Shown piece after piece: positions 1-12,448 of a stretch of DNA of 64,000 nucleotides (positions are counted from its first letter, which is position 1; each line of letters begins with the position of its first letter). The stretch spans positions 558,001 to 622,000 of the forward strand of contig JAAVVG010000003.1 in the NCBI GenBank assembly GCA_012976225.1. The letters are read 5' to 3'. This stretch comes from Golubevia sp. BC0850. Lineage: Eukaryota > Basidiomycota > Exobasidiomycetes > Golubeviales > Golubeviaceae. Position numbers and translations under genes: made by a program. Below the pieces are notes generated by a model that was not told the origin of the DNA, did not search any database, and was given only the letters and a program-made list of their open reading frames with translations.

Positions 1-1625
1 CGACGTCTGACTTCTTTAGGTTTGAATCTTTAAGAACCTGATTCACAGCTTGAAAGGAGCGCTTGAAGAGGTCGCTGTTAAGATCCTCTGTGGTTAATGA
101 GAAAGGGAGACAGAAGGGGGCGAAGGTCAGACTGTGTCAGAGGAGAGAAAGAGAGAGCACAGATCGAGAGAGACTTACCAAATTTGGCTCGATTAAGAGT
201 CTCAGATAGATCTAATCCCTGATGAAACCCTTCTATCTCAATCTTGGTACTCATTCCACTACTCAAGGTTCTCTTTGCTCTTTCCACCTCTCTTCTAAGT
301 CTACCCGAGCTTTTCAAAAGATCATTCTTAGAAAGTTCAACGTCATTCTTCTTTTCAAATTGCTTAACCATGTGATCAAAGACGCTGTTGTCGAAATCTT
401 CCCCACCTAAATGAGTGTCGCCACTAGTTGCTAAGACTTCAAAGACACCATCTTCGACAGAGAGAAGGGAGACATCGAAAGTACCTCCACCGAGATCGTA
501 AACGATAATTGTTCTTTCTTGTTCCGATCTTACTTTCCCATCAGACCCTATTCCATAAGCCAAAGAGGCAGCAGTAGGCTCGTTGATGACTCCGAGAATC
601 TCTAAACCCGCGATTCTACCCGCGTCCTTGGTGGCTTGACGTTGAGCGTCGTTGCTGAAATGAGGGAAGAAGGAAAAGGTGAGATGATAGGGAGTGACAG
701 AAAACGGAGAGTCGAGAGTGACTTCCAACCCAAGGTCTGGCGATAGACTAGGGCTTTACGGCGACATAATTAAACTCACAAGTAGGCTGGGACGGCGACG
801 ACAGCGTGTGTGACCTGAGGAGACCGGATGAGTCATGAGCAGAAGTCAGCAGGAGAGAAAAAAAGTCAGAACGAAAGAGACGAGATAGAACTCACGTTGT
901 GACCCAGAGAATTCTCTGCAGTCGATTTCATGTGTCCTAAGATCATTCCCGATATTTCTTCTGGCGAAAAAACCTTGTCTTCTCCAGTTACTTGCACTTT
1001 GATACCTACTCTACCACCATTCGAAGTAAGCTGAGGAGATGGAATGTAAGGTGCAGGCAGATGTCAGATCAGAGAAGGTCACTTCGAACCAGGCATTGCC
1101 ACTCACTTTGAAAGGAAAATGCTTTGCATCTCCACCTTTGACAACATCCTCCCAACTTCTACCAATCAACCTCTTCGCATCAAAGATAGTATTTGAAGGA
1201 TTTCCAGGAGCTTGATTCTTTGCCGCGTCTCCTATTAATCTCTCTCCATCCTGAGTGAAAGCGACGTAAGAAGGTGTGATTCGATTCCCTTGACTGTTCG
1301 GTATAATTTCAACGGATCCATCGTTCTTCTGAATACCTACACAGGAGTAGGTAGTACCTAGATCGATACCGATGACTGTTCCAAATTCTGAAGAGTTAAA
1401 ATCTGAAGATAAAGCTGAGGCTCCCCATGGATTGGGGTTGGGGTTAGGGATCGACTTGTTGAGATTAGAGGCCCTGACTGGGAAAGGAAAGAAGGAGACG
1501 AAAGCGATTATGCAGATGGTGGCGAGTAGAAATTGAAGTAAAGAAGGCTTGTAGGTCTTGAGTTTGGCTAATTTTCTGGCTCTTCTGCGTTGGGAAGGTG
1601 TGGCCGAACGGGGGAGGTAGGACAT
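1..1625 (-). CDS. KAR2: ER Hsp70 chaperone BiP/Kar2 (3' part outside window)
   Basis: The product is an Hsp70 ATPase that folds and translocates proteins in the ER lumen. Exon 1 (1625-1107) holds the nucleotide-binding start [14 protein letters not shown]. Further exons continue through [26 protein letters not shown], the phosphate loop [13 protein letters not shown] and [11 protein letters not shown]. The gene leaves the window within the sequence corresponding to DLNSDLFKR...[10 protein letters not shown], so the substrate-binding domain and any HDEL tail are not visible. At least four introns with GTGAGT or GTAAGT donors interrupt it. The N-terminus places a basic stretch of about 28 residues ([12 protein letters not shown]) before one hydrophobic segment ([20 protein letters not shown]). 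That segment fits an ER signal but is unusually far from the start. Cytosolic Hsp70s lack such a leader, so BiP is the best call. Confidence 0.93.
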
Positions 1626-2580
1626 GTTGCTTGAATTGGTAAGAGAAAAGATATCAGATTCTTCTGATATTTGAGGCCTCTCATTAAATACATATGTTTG
1701 AACCCTGAAGCTGGAAGGCAGGAAGGCAGGAAAGAAGACGTGGAATTCGGTTCAAGACGTGAAAGTGTCGATAGCTACGTGGAAGGACTGGAATCAACTG
1801 GCAGCTTCTTTACTCCTTCTGTTCGACGTCACTCTCTTCTCCAACTTCAAAAAGAGCGCATCAGTCAAAAGCGAGCTGAAAGGAACAATAAGCAAAACTG
1901 CGATAAACGATTTACGAGACTACATAAATTCAATCCGTTTCCAGGAGGAGACACGAATACCAGAACGAAGAAAGCAAAAATAAAGAACCCAAAAGAGAGA
2001 CAGAGAGCGAGAAAGAGGAGGGAGGAAAAAGGGCAAGGAAAAGGATAAGTTGATAAAGAACTGGTGAAGAGAAACGCTTTTGTGTAGTGAGATGGAAGAA
2101 GATTATTGTGTGTATTCTGGTGAAAGGAAAGATGAGTTGAGTGTATCCAGGAGAAAAAGAAGAAAGTGATGATACGATTGTAACAAAGAGAAGAAAGAAA
2201 AGGAAACAAGGAGGAGTGAGTCGACGTGAGGAAGAAGAGGAATGAAGTTCGTGATTCATTGATCGTTAATGTGGATGAGTTGAGTGAGGTTTGTTTCGAT
2301 GTCGATTGTAGATTGTGTTCGATTGTTTGAAGGTATTGAATTGGAATGAGGGGGAAAGAAAGGTGAACGCAGACTTGAAATTTGGATTTGGGTTTTCGAG
2401 AAATAAGGCGAGAAAGAGTTGAGGGAAGGAGCTTTTTTTGGTGTCCTATACAGTTCATTGATTTTGCTTCCTTGAGATACCTGTCAGTTTATGAGTTGAT
2501 AGAAGAGTCTGGGAGTCCGAACTTGAAGAGGTTGAAACAGAAATGAGAAAGATGATTTCGAGAGGTCTTCTGAAACCGCT
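1626..2580. other. KAR2 upstream / APSES gene 3' flank, no gene seen
   Basis: This gene-free stretch lies between the KAR2 start codon and the stop codon of the APSES gene, both on the minus strand. It is strongly purine-rich on the plus strand (repeated GAAAGAAGAAAG-type tracts), which keeps several frames open by composition. Those frames (for example 1865-2458 minus and 1671-2048 plus) have no recognisable domain. It should contain the KAR2 promoter. I could not pick out a convincing unfolded-protein-response element by eye. Confidence 0.5.
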
Positions 2581-5574
2581 TTAAATCTGACCGAAGGAAG
2601 GACCTAATTCACCTCCAGTAAAAGATCTACTTCTTTTCATATCTCTATCATTTTGATCCATCTCATCTCTAGTTCCATTCACTTCCATGCTAAGGTTTCC
2701 AGAAGAAGACAGACCTCGATGAGAAGTAGAGAAAGAATTCAAATCGGGAAGATTTTCCACATGAAAAGAATTCTCATCCATTGCAGATCTGTTCCTTTTG
2801 AAACCAGAACTGGAGCTGGAGTCTGGACTTGGATTGAGAGAACTACTCGAATTGTCCATTGAATTTGAAGGATGATGAGGATGGGTATGAATTGACGTCA
2901 GATTTGAAATCGAACCGTTTAAGGATCTTCCACTCATGGTTTGATGATGATGTTGAGATTGAGTTTGTTGAAGGTCTTGATTCCAAGAGTCTACTAGATT
3001 TTGTTGATGACCTCCAAGGAACTGTTGCTCTGTAGAGACCGTTCGTGAGTGACTAGGCGATGAATGTGAGTGAAGAAGAGGGAAATAACCTTGCTGTTTG
3101 TTCTGATCTTGAGGATTGAATTGCTGATCTGGAGAAATGTTATTACTATATTGTTGCTGTTGATATGGCTGAAGATGAGGAGAAGGGATTTGATATTGTG
3201 ATGAGTGCTGCTGATGAAGCGTCGGACTTGGATAACCAAAATGTGAAGGCAATCCCATTCCGAAAATTCCGTGTCCTGGATGAGAAGGGCTGACGATGTT
3301 GAGGGGAGATAGTGAAGGAGCTCCACCTGGAGTTCCAGTCCCTCTTCCATTGCTGTAACGAGGTAGAGCTTGACCGAAACCGTCTACAGGTTCCTCCATT
3401 TCACCTGGTCTCATCGGAACAGAGTGACGTCGATCGTAAGGTGAGGATCCGTGAGTTCTAGAGGGAAGACCGCTGAGATGAAGATTTCCAGAAAGTTCTC
3501 TGGAAGAGGATCGAGAGTTGATTGAATGCTCAGAACCAGACCTGGGACGGTGGGAAGCGTCCGATCCAAACGTAGTGCTGTAGGAGTAAGGATGCACGCT
3601 CATGACGCTTGGAGCGTTGGCTGGAGGTCCCATCTCCTTTCCAGGGCCTGCAGAGGAGCCACTGAGGCTGTGACGAAGTTGAGCCAAGTTTGCAGCAGGA
3701 TTGACCGGACTTCCGCCAGGTCGCTCGGAGCCTTGAGAGCGAGATGCTTGTAAAGCAGTTGGACCGAATCGAGAACCCGAGGGGTGAAGGGCATCCAAGG
3801 ATGCTTTCCTAGAGTTGCTGGTTGCTGCTGGCTTTGCTTGATTAGGAGAAGCTGAATCTGCGTTTCCCTTGGCAGCAGCTTCTCTGGCGCGTTGCTGCTC
3901 CCGGTTCCGAGCAGCAGCCATGACTGCTGTGGTCCTCTGGTAGTTCTCCGGCGTGTAAAGGTAGGTCGAAATGTCTTCTTCGAAGAGAGGAAAGAGCTCG
4001 GCTATGATCCCGTGAGACACAGCTAACTTTTTCGCTTTCTCAAAGGCAATCCTGAGAAGATAGCAGAAGTAGACGTGTAAGTTAAACAAAATCGATGGAT
4101 AAGATGAAAGGCATTATCAAATACTGACCAAACTCCTTTGAGGTGCATCGATCCAGATTTGACGACCACCCGACTCTTCTCCATCTTGAGAATGGTGTCT
4201 CTCTTTCCGCGAGTCACTTGAGTTGCGACATTCAAGAGCTTCGTTCCATTGATCATGTTGTTGTCTGTTTGGGTCGTTTGAAGGGAAAGGAAGGGAAGAG
4301 AAGGGGCGGGCATGAGTTCCGAGGGAGATAGAATTGAGACCGCGTTCTTCATCTCTTCAAGATCCTGCCTTCTCCCAAGTAGAGCATCCTTCAGAACAAT
4401 AGACATCTAATAAACAAGTTCCCGATCTCGATGTTTGCGGTTCGACTTCTTCGATCCCCCGCCAACGACCGCCCGCCTTCTCTTGATCGGTCCTTCTTTC
4501 CCACTCGAAGTCAAATCGAAAAGCTAACTCACCACCTCTTCTAGCCACACAGAAGCCCCTCGAATCGACTTGATAACAGAGAGTCTGTTCATCTTCCCAA
4601 AGAGTAGTAGTGACTCTGTGTTTAGGTGCTTTAGGAGGAGAAGGCTCACGAGGAGGAGTTGGAGTTGGAGCTCGTTGATCTGGCCAAGATTGTTCTTGCG
4701 GATAAACACCCGATGAAATCAAGTGTTGATTGTAAAGATGACCATGATTTGGATATAGATCATAGCTAGGTTGAGCTTGAGGAGGTGGTGGAGGAGGAGG
4801 ATGAGCTTGTAATCTCTGATTGTAATGATCAGTAAAAGAAGCTGGTAGAGGTGGTGGTGGAAGATGGTATGGAGGAGATTTTGAATTGGCTAACGTATTG
4901 GCGGCTGTCTCTTGAGATAAAGTTCTTGAAGTTAAAGAACCTGAGGTATCTCTTTCTTGTTGTTTCAAGCTGTTCCTTCTGCTATGAGCATCGAGGTCAC
5001 TGTTGCTGTTGGAAGGAGATTGACGAGCAGATGCTGGATTTGATTCATTGAACCTCAAAGTGGAAGTGAAAGTTAGATTTGGTTCAGGACTCCTTAAATT
5101 TGATTGTTGAGAATGATTTGAAGTCATTGGATAACCATTGGAAGAAGAAGAGGAGGAGGAAGGTCTTGATGAATGAAGATTAGAGTTCAGGTTGCTAGCA
5201 TTCCCTTTCAACCCATCAGCTTCACCTCCTGGACTTGTAGTCTGATTTCCACCAAAGGAAGTGTTATCAGTTTGCCATGATAAGTTAGATTGTAAAGATT
5301 GAGAAGAAGAGGAGGAAGAAGAGAGAGAGAATGGAGCTTGATTTGAATCTCTGCTTGAAGAAGAGGGGGACGATTCTAATCCAACACCAACACCACCATT
5401 TCCTAAGGAATTCTTTCGATCTGAATTGACGTGACTTGTGTTGATTGAAGTTAAAGGCTGATGATGAAAGGAAGAGGTAGAAGAGTTAGATGTAGATGAA
5501 GTGGCATTTGATGAATTGGGATTGGGGTTAGCAGGAGAGAATAGGAAGCTTGAACTTGTTGATGATTCGTTCAT
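2581..5574 (-). CDS. APSES-domain transcription factor, StuA/Efg1/Phd1 type
   Basis: This is a nuclear bHLH-like DNA-binding regulator of development and morphogenesis. Three exons (5574-4533, 4264-4129, 4051-2581) sum to 882 residues in one frame. The APSES domain is rebuilt across both introns: [20 protein letters not shown] and FCVARR in exon 1, [27 protein letters not shown] and MHLKGVW in exon 2, and [15 protein letters not shown] plus [14 protein letters not shown] in exon 3. This matches the StuA-family order closely. The roughly 345-residue N-terminus is Ser/Asn/Pro-rich and the 450-residue C-terminus is Ser/Gln/His-rich, as expected for activation regions. I chose the ATG that begins MNESSTSSS because the open frame above it has no family resemblance. 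It is followed upstream by more than 2 kb without a gene, which suggests a large control region or long 5' leader. Confidence 0.9.
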
Positions 5575-7738
5575 CTTCCTTTCCTTTCGGATTCCTACTT
5601 CTCTTTTTTCAAGTTGAACAATCAGAATCTCGCCTGTCAAAAGACGAGAGGAGAGGGAGAGGGGACAGAGGAGGAAGCAGCTTGGGAATTTCACTAGCGT
5701 TTTTGCCTTCAGATCTTGTTCGTCCCCCGCTCTCAACACATCAAACAGTCAAACTGCCATTCCGTTTCTTCTTTTCTTTTCAAGAGAGTATAAACATACA
5801 CATGCTCAAGTTGGTTCCAGGATGTGCAAGATCGCAGCAGAAGTGTAGATGAGAGATGCCATCTCAACGTCTCGGAATCTCCCCTCCCCCCCATCAGCTT
5901 TTTCTTCCTTTCTCTTCGAGTCCCCCTTGTCTCATTCGAATCACTTCGCCTTCTCTTTCCAGAGAAGTTGCAACTTGAGTTGACAGAGTGCAGCGCTGTT
6001 GAGGTGAACTTTTTGATTTTGAAGAAGATAAGGTTTGGATTCCCGCCCGCAGCAAGCTCTCAGATCGACACCGTTATCGACAATTCTTCTTGATTCAAAT
6101 TGAAGCTCATCTTCCCAACCGAGTCTCTGTGGGCCCCAGTCATTTGACTCAGAGTAAACCTCTGTATCCTTCTTCTTATGGGTCTTGAAGCTTACAACCG
6201 ATAAGGATAGTCGGAAACCTTTCCGCCTGCTAGTTCACACCAAGTTGCTTTAATCTGCCATCTCACTATACTTGAAAAAATCGAATGAGATCTACAAGAA
6301 GGAAGGAACAAAGCTTCAAGCTTGAAAGGTACTCTAAGTGGAACGCGGGGTTCGTGGTCAGTCTGAGTCGAAATGATTTGCACGGATTGATGGAGTTGGG
6401 CAAAGATGTCGAGAAAGAATTCGATGCCAAGATCGTTAATCGAAGAAAATTCGGGAGGGGTAGTAGAGAAGTCGTGATCGAAAGAACGGTAGAGACTGAG
6501 AGAGGGCCGCTATGTACAATATAAGAACGTCGGTCGGAGGGATGGAACGAAGAGGGAGCGATGGTTTTGTTCTTTGAGCTTTATAATCCATCTTTTCCAA
6601 CAACAAAGATACATAATAGAAACAATGTTTCACACAAGTTTGATCAGCTCAGAATACGGCTTAACGCAATGAAGACGGTGGCAGACGTCGACACTTCTGG
6701 TCTGACTGGCAACCACAAATTTTAACCTTTGACTCTCCGAAACTCTCTTGCTTCCTTCCAGTGACTGATGGTCATATTCGAAAAGCTAGTATGACCACAT
6801 GTAAATGTCCACCCAGCAGACTCCGGTTTGAGTGGAGTGTACTCACTTCTTTCCCTTCTGTCTCTGCTCTAGGAGGTGAGTCCCTCTTGCTTCAATCTCT
6901 GCCCAATCGCGAACCAAGTCAGCGATGTTCCAGTCGGAAATTTATCGACCTTTAACTCATTGTAACATCGAGGAGTAGAGGTGGACGATTTCATAACGTT
7001 CATTTTTGATCGAGTGGTCCAACAAGAAGAAGAAGCAAAACTTCGTTTAAGAGGTCTCTTTTCTTTTGTTGTCCCTCTCAAAGTTCTGATTTCTCACAAA
7101 CATGATTTCATTCTGAGCCATGAACAATCTGTCGACGTTGTTCCCTGGGCATGTACGATCTCTTGTCGACGATCGAGTGAAGTGGGAGAGAGCACTGCTC
7201 TCACGAGAAAACTGAGTCGCAGTGGCATTTGATCGAAGGAACCATAGCATGTTGGTGGGATTACCAAGAAAAGGAATATATATCAGAAAGAGCTAAGAAA
7301 AAAAAACATTAGGCCATAAGGTTTGATGGGTTGAGGGTTTCATTTTGTTGTGAAATTGGACTGAGAAAGAAAGGCGAGGGTAACCGGAGAGATGCTTTCG
7401 AAAGTTGGAAGGGATTTGAGATTGGAGAACAGCGAGAAAAGGAAGGGGTGTGAGGTCGGAGAGAAGCAATATGGAAACCATGTAGATCTGTAAAGAACTC
7501 TTGTCTTTCTTGACTTGCAATATCAGAGGAGAGGAAAGACGAAAGAATTGACGATTGAAAGGCAATCAAATCCAATGTGATTTCAACTAATCAGTTTCCT
7601 GTCGGAAGTAGAACAACGAAAAAAGTGGGAAGGAGAAAGAGTCAAGTCAGTAACCAGAAACTCGTCTCAAGAGCGCAAGACCAGGGTATTCTATTACTTC
7701 TCTATCAACTTGATCCCTCAACTTCACATCTTATCTAA
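5575..7738. other. Long gene-free interval upstream of the APSES factor
   Basis: About 2.2 kb separates the APSES start codon from the 3' end of the next minus-strand gene. Only short frames occur (for example 6285-6524 plus, 79 residues, basic). None has a domain, splice continuation or codon pattern I would defend. A CT-rich tract at about 5880-5960 and A-rich tract near 7300 are the main compositional features. The likely content is the promoter and leader of the APSES gene and the 3' flank of the ALY gene. Confidence 0.45.
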
Positions 7739-9407
7739 TTAGAGTAAACCAATCCCCAGGCAATTCCTCAAACTCACCATAGGAGCATGATCACTTTTCT
7801 CAGTCCCATTACTTCCCCCAACAGTTCCAGGAGGAGCTTTCATGAAAGCTTCCAATTCACTATCCAAATCATCCGTCGTCCTACTTGATTCTTTAACTTT
7901 GTTTCCACCGTTTCCATTTCCTCTCTTTCCTTTTCCATTTCCAGAGACTGAACGCATCGGAGCAGGTCGTGCTTGTGCTTGAGGTTGATTCTGTTTGGAA
8001 GATTTAGGTCCTTTTGGTGCTGAAGATGGGGGTTTTCCACTGGTTAGAGGTCGGGAAAGATAGAAAAAGAAGGAAAGTATGGATAAGAAATCAGCAGAAA
8101 GGAAGATTTAAGAGTTAGAAACGATCTTTTTGATGAGAAAACGTTCTGCTTAGAATGGCTTTTTGAGATCCTCTTGTCCTGTTCTTCAAATCTCCTCGCA
8201 TCCTGTGAAAGAAGTCTTCTCCCAGGAAAATAAAAAGAGAGTATGATAACAAAGGCTCATCCTCAGATACTAGCTTAGAGCTCTGCAAGAAGCAACTCGA
8301 ACTCAAGAACTAAACTTTCTCTGCCTCTCCTTCCCCCCTTCTCCCAATCCTTCCCCAACTTCTCAACCCTTCCCCAAATTTCTCCACTCCCTTCTTCTCC
8401 TCCAGTTCCATTTCCGTATCCATCCAAACTCACCTCTCACCCAACCTACTCAACAAATCCTTCCCACTGATCCTTCCCAATAAACTATCACCACCGGCCG
8501 CTGTTTTCCCACCTCTTCCAGCGGAACCAGCCCCATTAAATCCACCTCTAAATCCACCTCTTCCACCGTCTACTCTATCAGCATGCATTCCACCACCTTT
8601 TGCAGGAGCTCCAGAATACCTTAAAGCTGATTGATCGAAAGCAATTGATATGGGTGAACCTTTGGCTTTTGCACCATCGTATTCATTTTTGGCTTCTATT
8701 GCAGACGTGGTTGATTTAAAGGTTATGTATGCTAAACCTGTTGAACGTCCTGATTTGTCGTACTGGTTTGGGAAGGAGAGAGTGGGGATGGAATGGAAAG
8801 AGGAGAAGAAGCAAAAGAGATGAGACGCAAGAAGGAGGAGCAATTTGAAAAGTCAGGATAAGTTGGGAATTTGAAAATCAGGCTGAACAGAAGAAAGGTA
8901 TAAGTTGAAGGGGGATTTGGATTGGATCAACTGAAAGTTAACAACCATCTTCTAAACCCAAACTTACCTTGATATAGGATTTCTTAGCCAATTCACCCAT
9001 TTGAGCGAACAAAGACTAGTGAATAGGAAAGTGAAATAGACAGAATGATGTTTGATAGAATTGGAATCAGATGGGTTTGAGACTTGCTTTGAGGGTAGAT
9101 AAGCCTTCCCTTCCCTTTCCTTACGTTTGCCATTGCATCCAATCACGCCGACTGCACTCACGTCCAATTCTTCCTGAGTGACTTCATAGTGTAAACCAGT
9201 GACTATTAGCTTGTTACTTGGTCTCTGTCCACCCCCTCCGACAGTCGCAGCTGTTGGACCACCTTGATACATGTCGTGTTTCCATTTATCATCTGGACCT
9301 GGACGAACGTAAGGTGAATTCCTACCACCTGAAGATGATCCTGATCCCGTTCCACCTCGATTGGATGATGCGATTCCTTTTAAGGATTGATTTAATAGGT
9401 TCGCCAT
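7739..9407 (-). CDS. ALY/REF mRNA-export adaptor, Yra1-like (copy 1)
   Basis: The product is an RRM protein that couples transcription and splicing to mRNA export through the DEAD-box helicase Sub2/UAP56. Four exons (9407-9162, 9015-8968, 8762-8434, 8039-7739) sum to 307 residues. The N-terminal box MANLLNQSLKGIASSNRG leads into one RRM: NKLIVTGLHYEVTQEELD, then SLFAQMGELAKKSYIK on a 48-nt exon, then STGLAYITFKSTTSAIEA. An RGG-like segment (GGRGGFRGGFNGAGSAGRGG) follows, then a basic linker, then TTDDLDSELEAFMK. That last motif is the C-terminal Sub2-binding box typical of Yra1/ALYREF. The last 20 residues are uncertain, because a GTGAGT after the codons for HAPM could start another short intron. 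It stands head to head with a second ALY gene. Confidence 0.88.
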
Positions 9408-11829
9408 CTTGAAGAATGAAGAATGAAGAGGTGGTGGATGCAGGCAAGCTGAAGCTGCAAGCTGCTGCAAGCAGAAGTGGTCTGCTCTCCCCTGCTGCTT
9501 CCAATCCAACCACGACGCTCTTCCTCTTCATTCGTCAACCTCTCTCTCCTACTTTCTAGTCGCTAGTCCTCAAATCTCAACTAACATCTTCAATAAACCC
9601 TCACTCTACTTTACTTTACAATGGTTAGCATCACGAATCGGGTCTCTGTTCTGTCTTCGCTCGCTCTGCATCCCATCCCCTTCCCCTCAATCCAATCCAA
9701 TCCGAACCAACGCGTAGAAGCAAAGGGGATGAGATCTAGTTCAGTTAGATTCAAGTAAGAGAATTTTCAAGTTGGGACGATCAATTCACAGACAGAAAGA
9801 CGGACACCATCTAGACCATCTAGCCATCCCATCCCCAGCCATGCCATCCAATCCGCTTTGGTCCCATCGAGACACAAGATTTGAAAGTCCCTCTTTAGAC
9901 TCATTCACTCCCAATTGAAATGATTCTCAAGCATAGAGATACTTTCATCTCCTCTGTACTTTGGTTCCATTCAAGGGTTTGAGAGGATAGGTGAGAGTGC
10001 TCAGCTCCTCCTTCCTCCTCTCACTACCCATCTCCCCAAACCCTCTCAAAGTCATCTTCGTTTCTACCCTCTTTCTGATTAGATTCACTCACCTGAAGCT
10101 ATTTATCAACAAAGAGCGTTGATGTAGATCAAGAGGTGTTTTCCATCCAAGAGATTCAAACCGAATTCAAAAACCACTTTTCCTTCAACCTTAATCCTTT
10201 CTTTCGCTTCCATTCAAGTCCTATTTCCTATCCTTCTTTCAATCTTTACTCTAAAAGTTCAACTCACATTATAATCTATCGAAGTTATTAGTCATCCATT
10301 TACTTAGTACGCTCAGTCTCTATCCTCTTTCATCCATCTAGAGGAATTAAGGTTCAAGCATTACACATCTCTTCTATCTACCAAACTCCATTTACAACTT
10401 CTCAAGATCTTTCAATCATTACGAAGAATCTCAAGATAAGAAATAATCATCAAGAATAGAGAGAGGTTCTAACCTTTGGTAGCTGAAGTTCAGGAGCAGT
10501 AGCAAAGCTATTTAAACATCATCTTCAATCAGTTATCAACTTTAAGGGTGCAACTTTCAGAACAACTTTCCATACATGAATTTAATTCAATAGATTTTCG
10601 AGATGAACAAAAGAGTTTTGAATGGAGTTAGGAAAAGATAAAACTAGGACTTTGGAGAAAGAAAGGGTTTTAATCAGGAAATGATTTCGGTTTCTCTTGG
10701 ATGAGAGGAGATCGAGATGGTTGGGATGAGGGGAGAACCTTCAACCAATGATAGATTGGAAATTTGAAACAAAGGAGTTGGAGTCGGAGTTCGGATCAAT
10801 CGGATTGGGAGAAGAGTGATGAAATAGAGAGTAGGATCTCAATCAAGAGACAAAGAGTCAATTGAAGTAATCTAGAAAGGATTCAAGTTTCAGACCTCTG
10901 GTTCCTTAGATTCGGATCGTATTTCACACTCCCTACAGACTTTCTTAGGAAGATCAACTCTATCACTTCTTCATCCATTCGGTTCCCAATCCTCCATCCC
11001 TCCTTTCATCTTTCAGTTTCTATCAAGAAGGTTCTCCCTCGGGCGATATCTCTTAATGTAAAGGATGGCAACAGGAACTGTAACAAGGACGAGAAGATCG
11101 AGGAAGAGATGCGGTGACTTTGGAAATATAGGATGATTGGGTCTAAGGTGGTGTGGTTTCTTCGATCTTTTCTTCCGTCCAAAGTCAACTTCTCACTGGA
11201 CTCTCCTCGGACGGTCTTTTGGATTCTAAGATTTTATTCCTTCGTTGGATTGTCATCCTATTCCTGAGAGATCTGCCAGGACTTCAATCGAATCAAACTG
11301 TCAATGTAGCTTCTCGGAAAAGCTTAATGTCTTCAGCCATCTGATTCTTGAAGTCCTAGAGGAGTTGGGAGGTCTCTCTCTCTCTTCTCGATGGTGTCTG
11401 GTGTCCAGTCTTTCGTCATGGTCGTTCCATCAGCTGGTAGTTGATACTTATGGAGTCTTTCTCGCTGTCGGTCGTCGGTCGTCTTTTTCGTCGTTTGGAT
11501 TAGAAGGTCGCTAGCTTCTCTAGCTCGAATGGAACGCAACACCAAGTATCAAAGCCTCTACAGTTTTTTCTGACCAACTCCCAATCGATTCATTTCGGTC
11601 TTTCTTCTTCTTCTTCTTCTCCCAAACTCTTCTCTCTCCGTCTATTCTCAATTCGCACGCATACATTCAATTCTTCCTTCAACTTTAATCAACACTTTCT
11701 TTTCTGGTCTTCGGTCTATCTTCTTCTTCTGGTCTTCCCTCGGATTACGTTTCGTTCCTTCGTACTTATCTTCCTTGGATCTTCTCAAAACCTTTCTCTT
11801 CGAACGTTTTGAACCTTAATCAGTCTTCT
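9408..11829. other. 2.4-kb spacer between the two head-to-head ALY genes
   Basis: No coding exon could be supported here. The sequence has long CT-rich blocks (about 9540-10400 and 11560-11800) and short 60-90-residue frames without family resemblance. A repeated ATCCAATCC/CCATCTAGACC texture lies at about 9680-9860. The interval must hold both divergent ALY promoters and probably long 5' leaders. Its length is unusual next to the short spacers (34-211 bp) of other divergent pairs in this window. Confidence 0.5.
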
Positions 11830-12417
11830 ATGAACCTTGACAAACGTGAGTATCAAAAACCTAGAACTTCCTCCGAAAGTTCAATTACCTTTCCTTCTTC
11901 CATCGATAGCCCTTTTCTTATAAATCTCCCTTTCCCTACTTCTCCTTTCTCAGCTCTCGACGACATGGTCAAAGCATCTCGTGGATCAGGACGTAAACGT
12001 GGTTCTGGAGGACGTGGAGGACCTCGCGGAGGACCTCGTGGTGGAGCCAAAGCAGCAGCTGTTGGAGGACGTAATCCACCAATGCAATCTTCAGCTTCAA
12101 ACCGTGGTAGAGCTCCAGTAGTCTTCCCTGGAAGAAACACTGGATCTAAAATCGTAGTTTCTAATCTACCTTTAGATGTCACTGAAGCTCAAGTTAAAGA
12201 ACTCTTCGCTACTACCATTGGTCCTTTGAAAAAGATTCAATTGGCTTACAAGGTTAATGGTCAAAGTTCTGGAGTTTGTCATATCGAATTTCAAAGGAAT
12301 GAAGATGCTGGTAGAAGTTATACTCAGTACAATCAGAGATTAATTGATGGAAGTAAGTCTCTTCCATTTTCTTGTATTTAAATGGTTTTTGTGAAAGAAT
12401 TTCGACTGACCTCCCAC

Positions 12418-12448
<31 letters not shown>

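Noticed and set aside
1865-2458. 197-residue minus-strand frame upstream of KAR2
   Set aside because: It is Ser/Leu/Phe-rich because the plus strand is purine-rich; no domain, overlaps other equally open frames, and lies in the expected promoter.
4264-4533. Minus-strand frame read through the APSES intron ([13 protein letters not shown]...)
   Set aside because: The upstream part of that frame lies in the intron; splicing at GTGAGT/CAG restores the conserved APSES sequence exactly.
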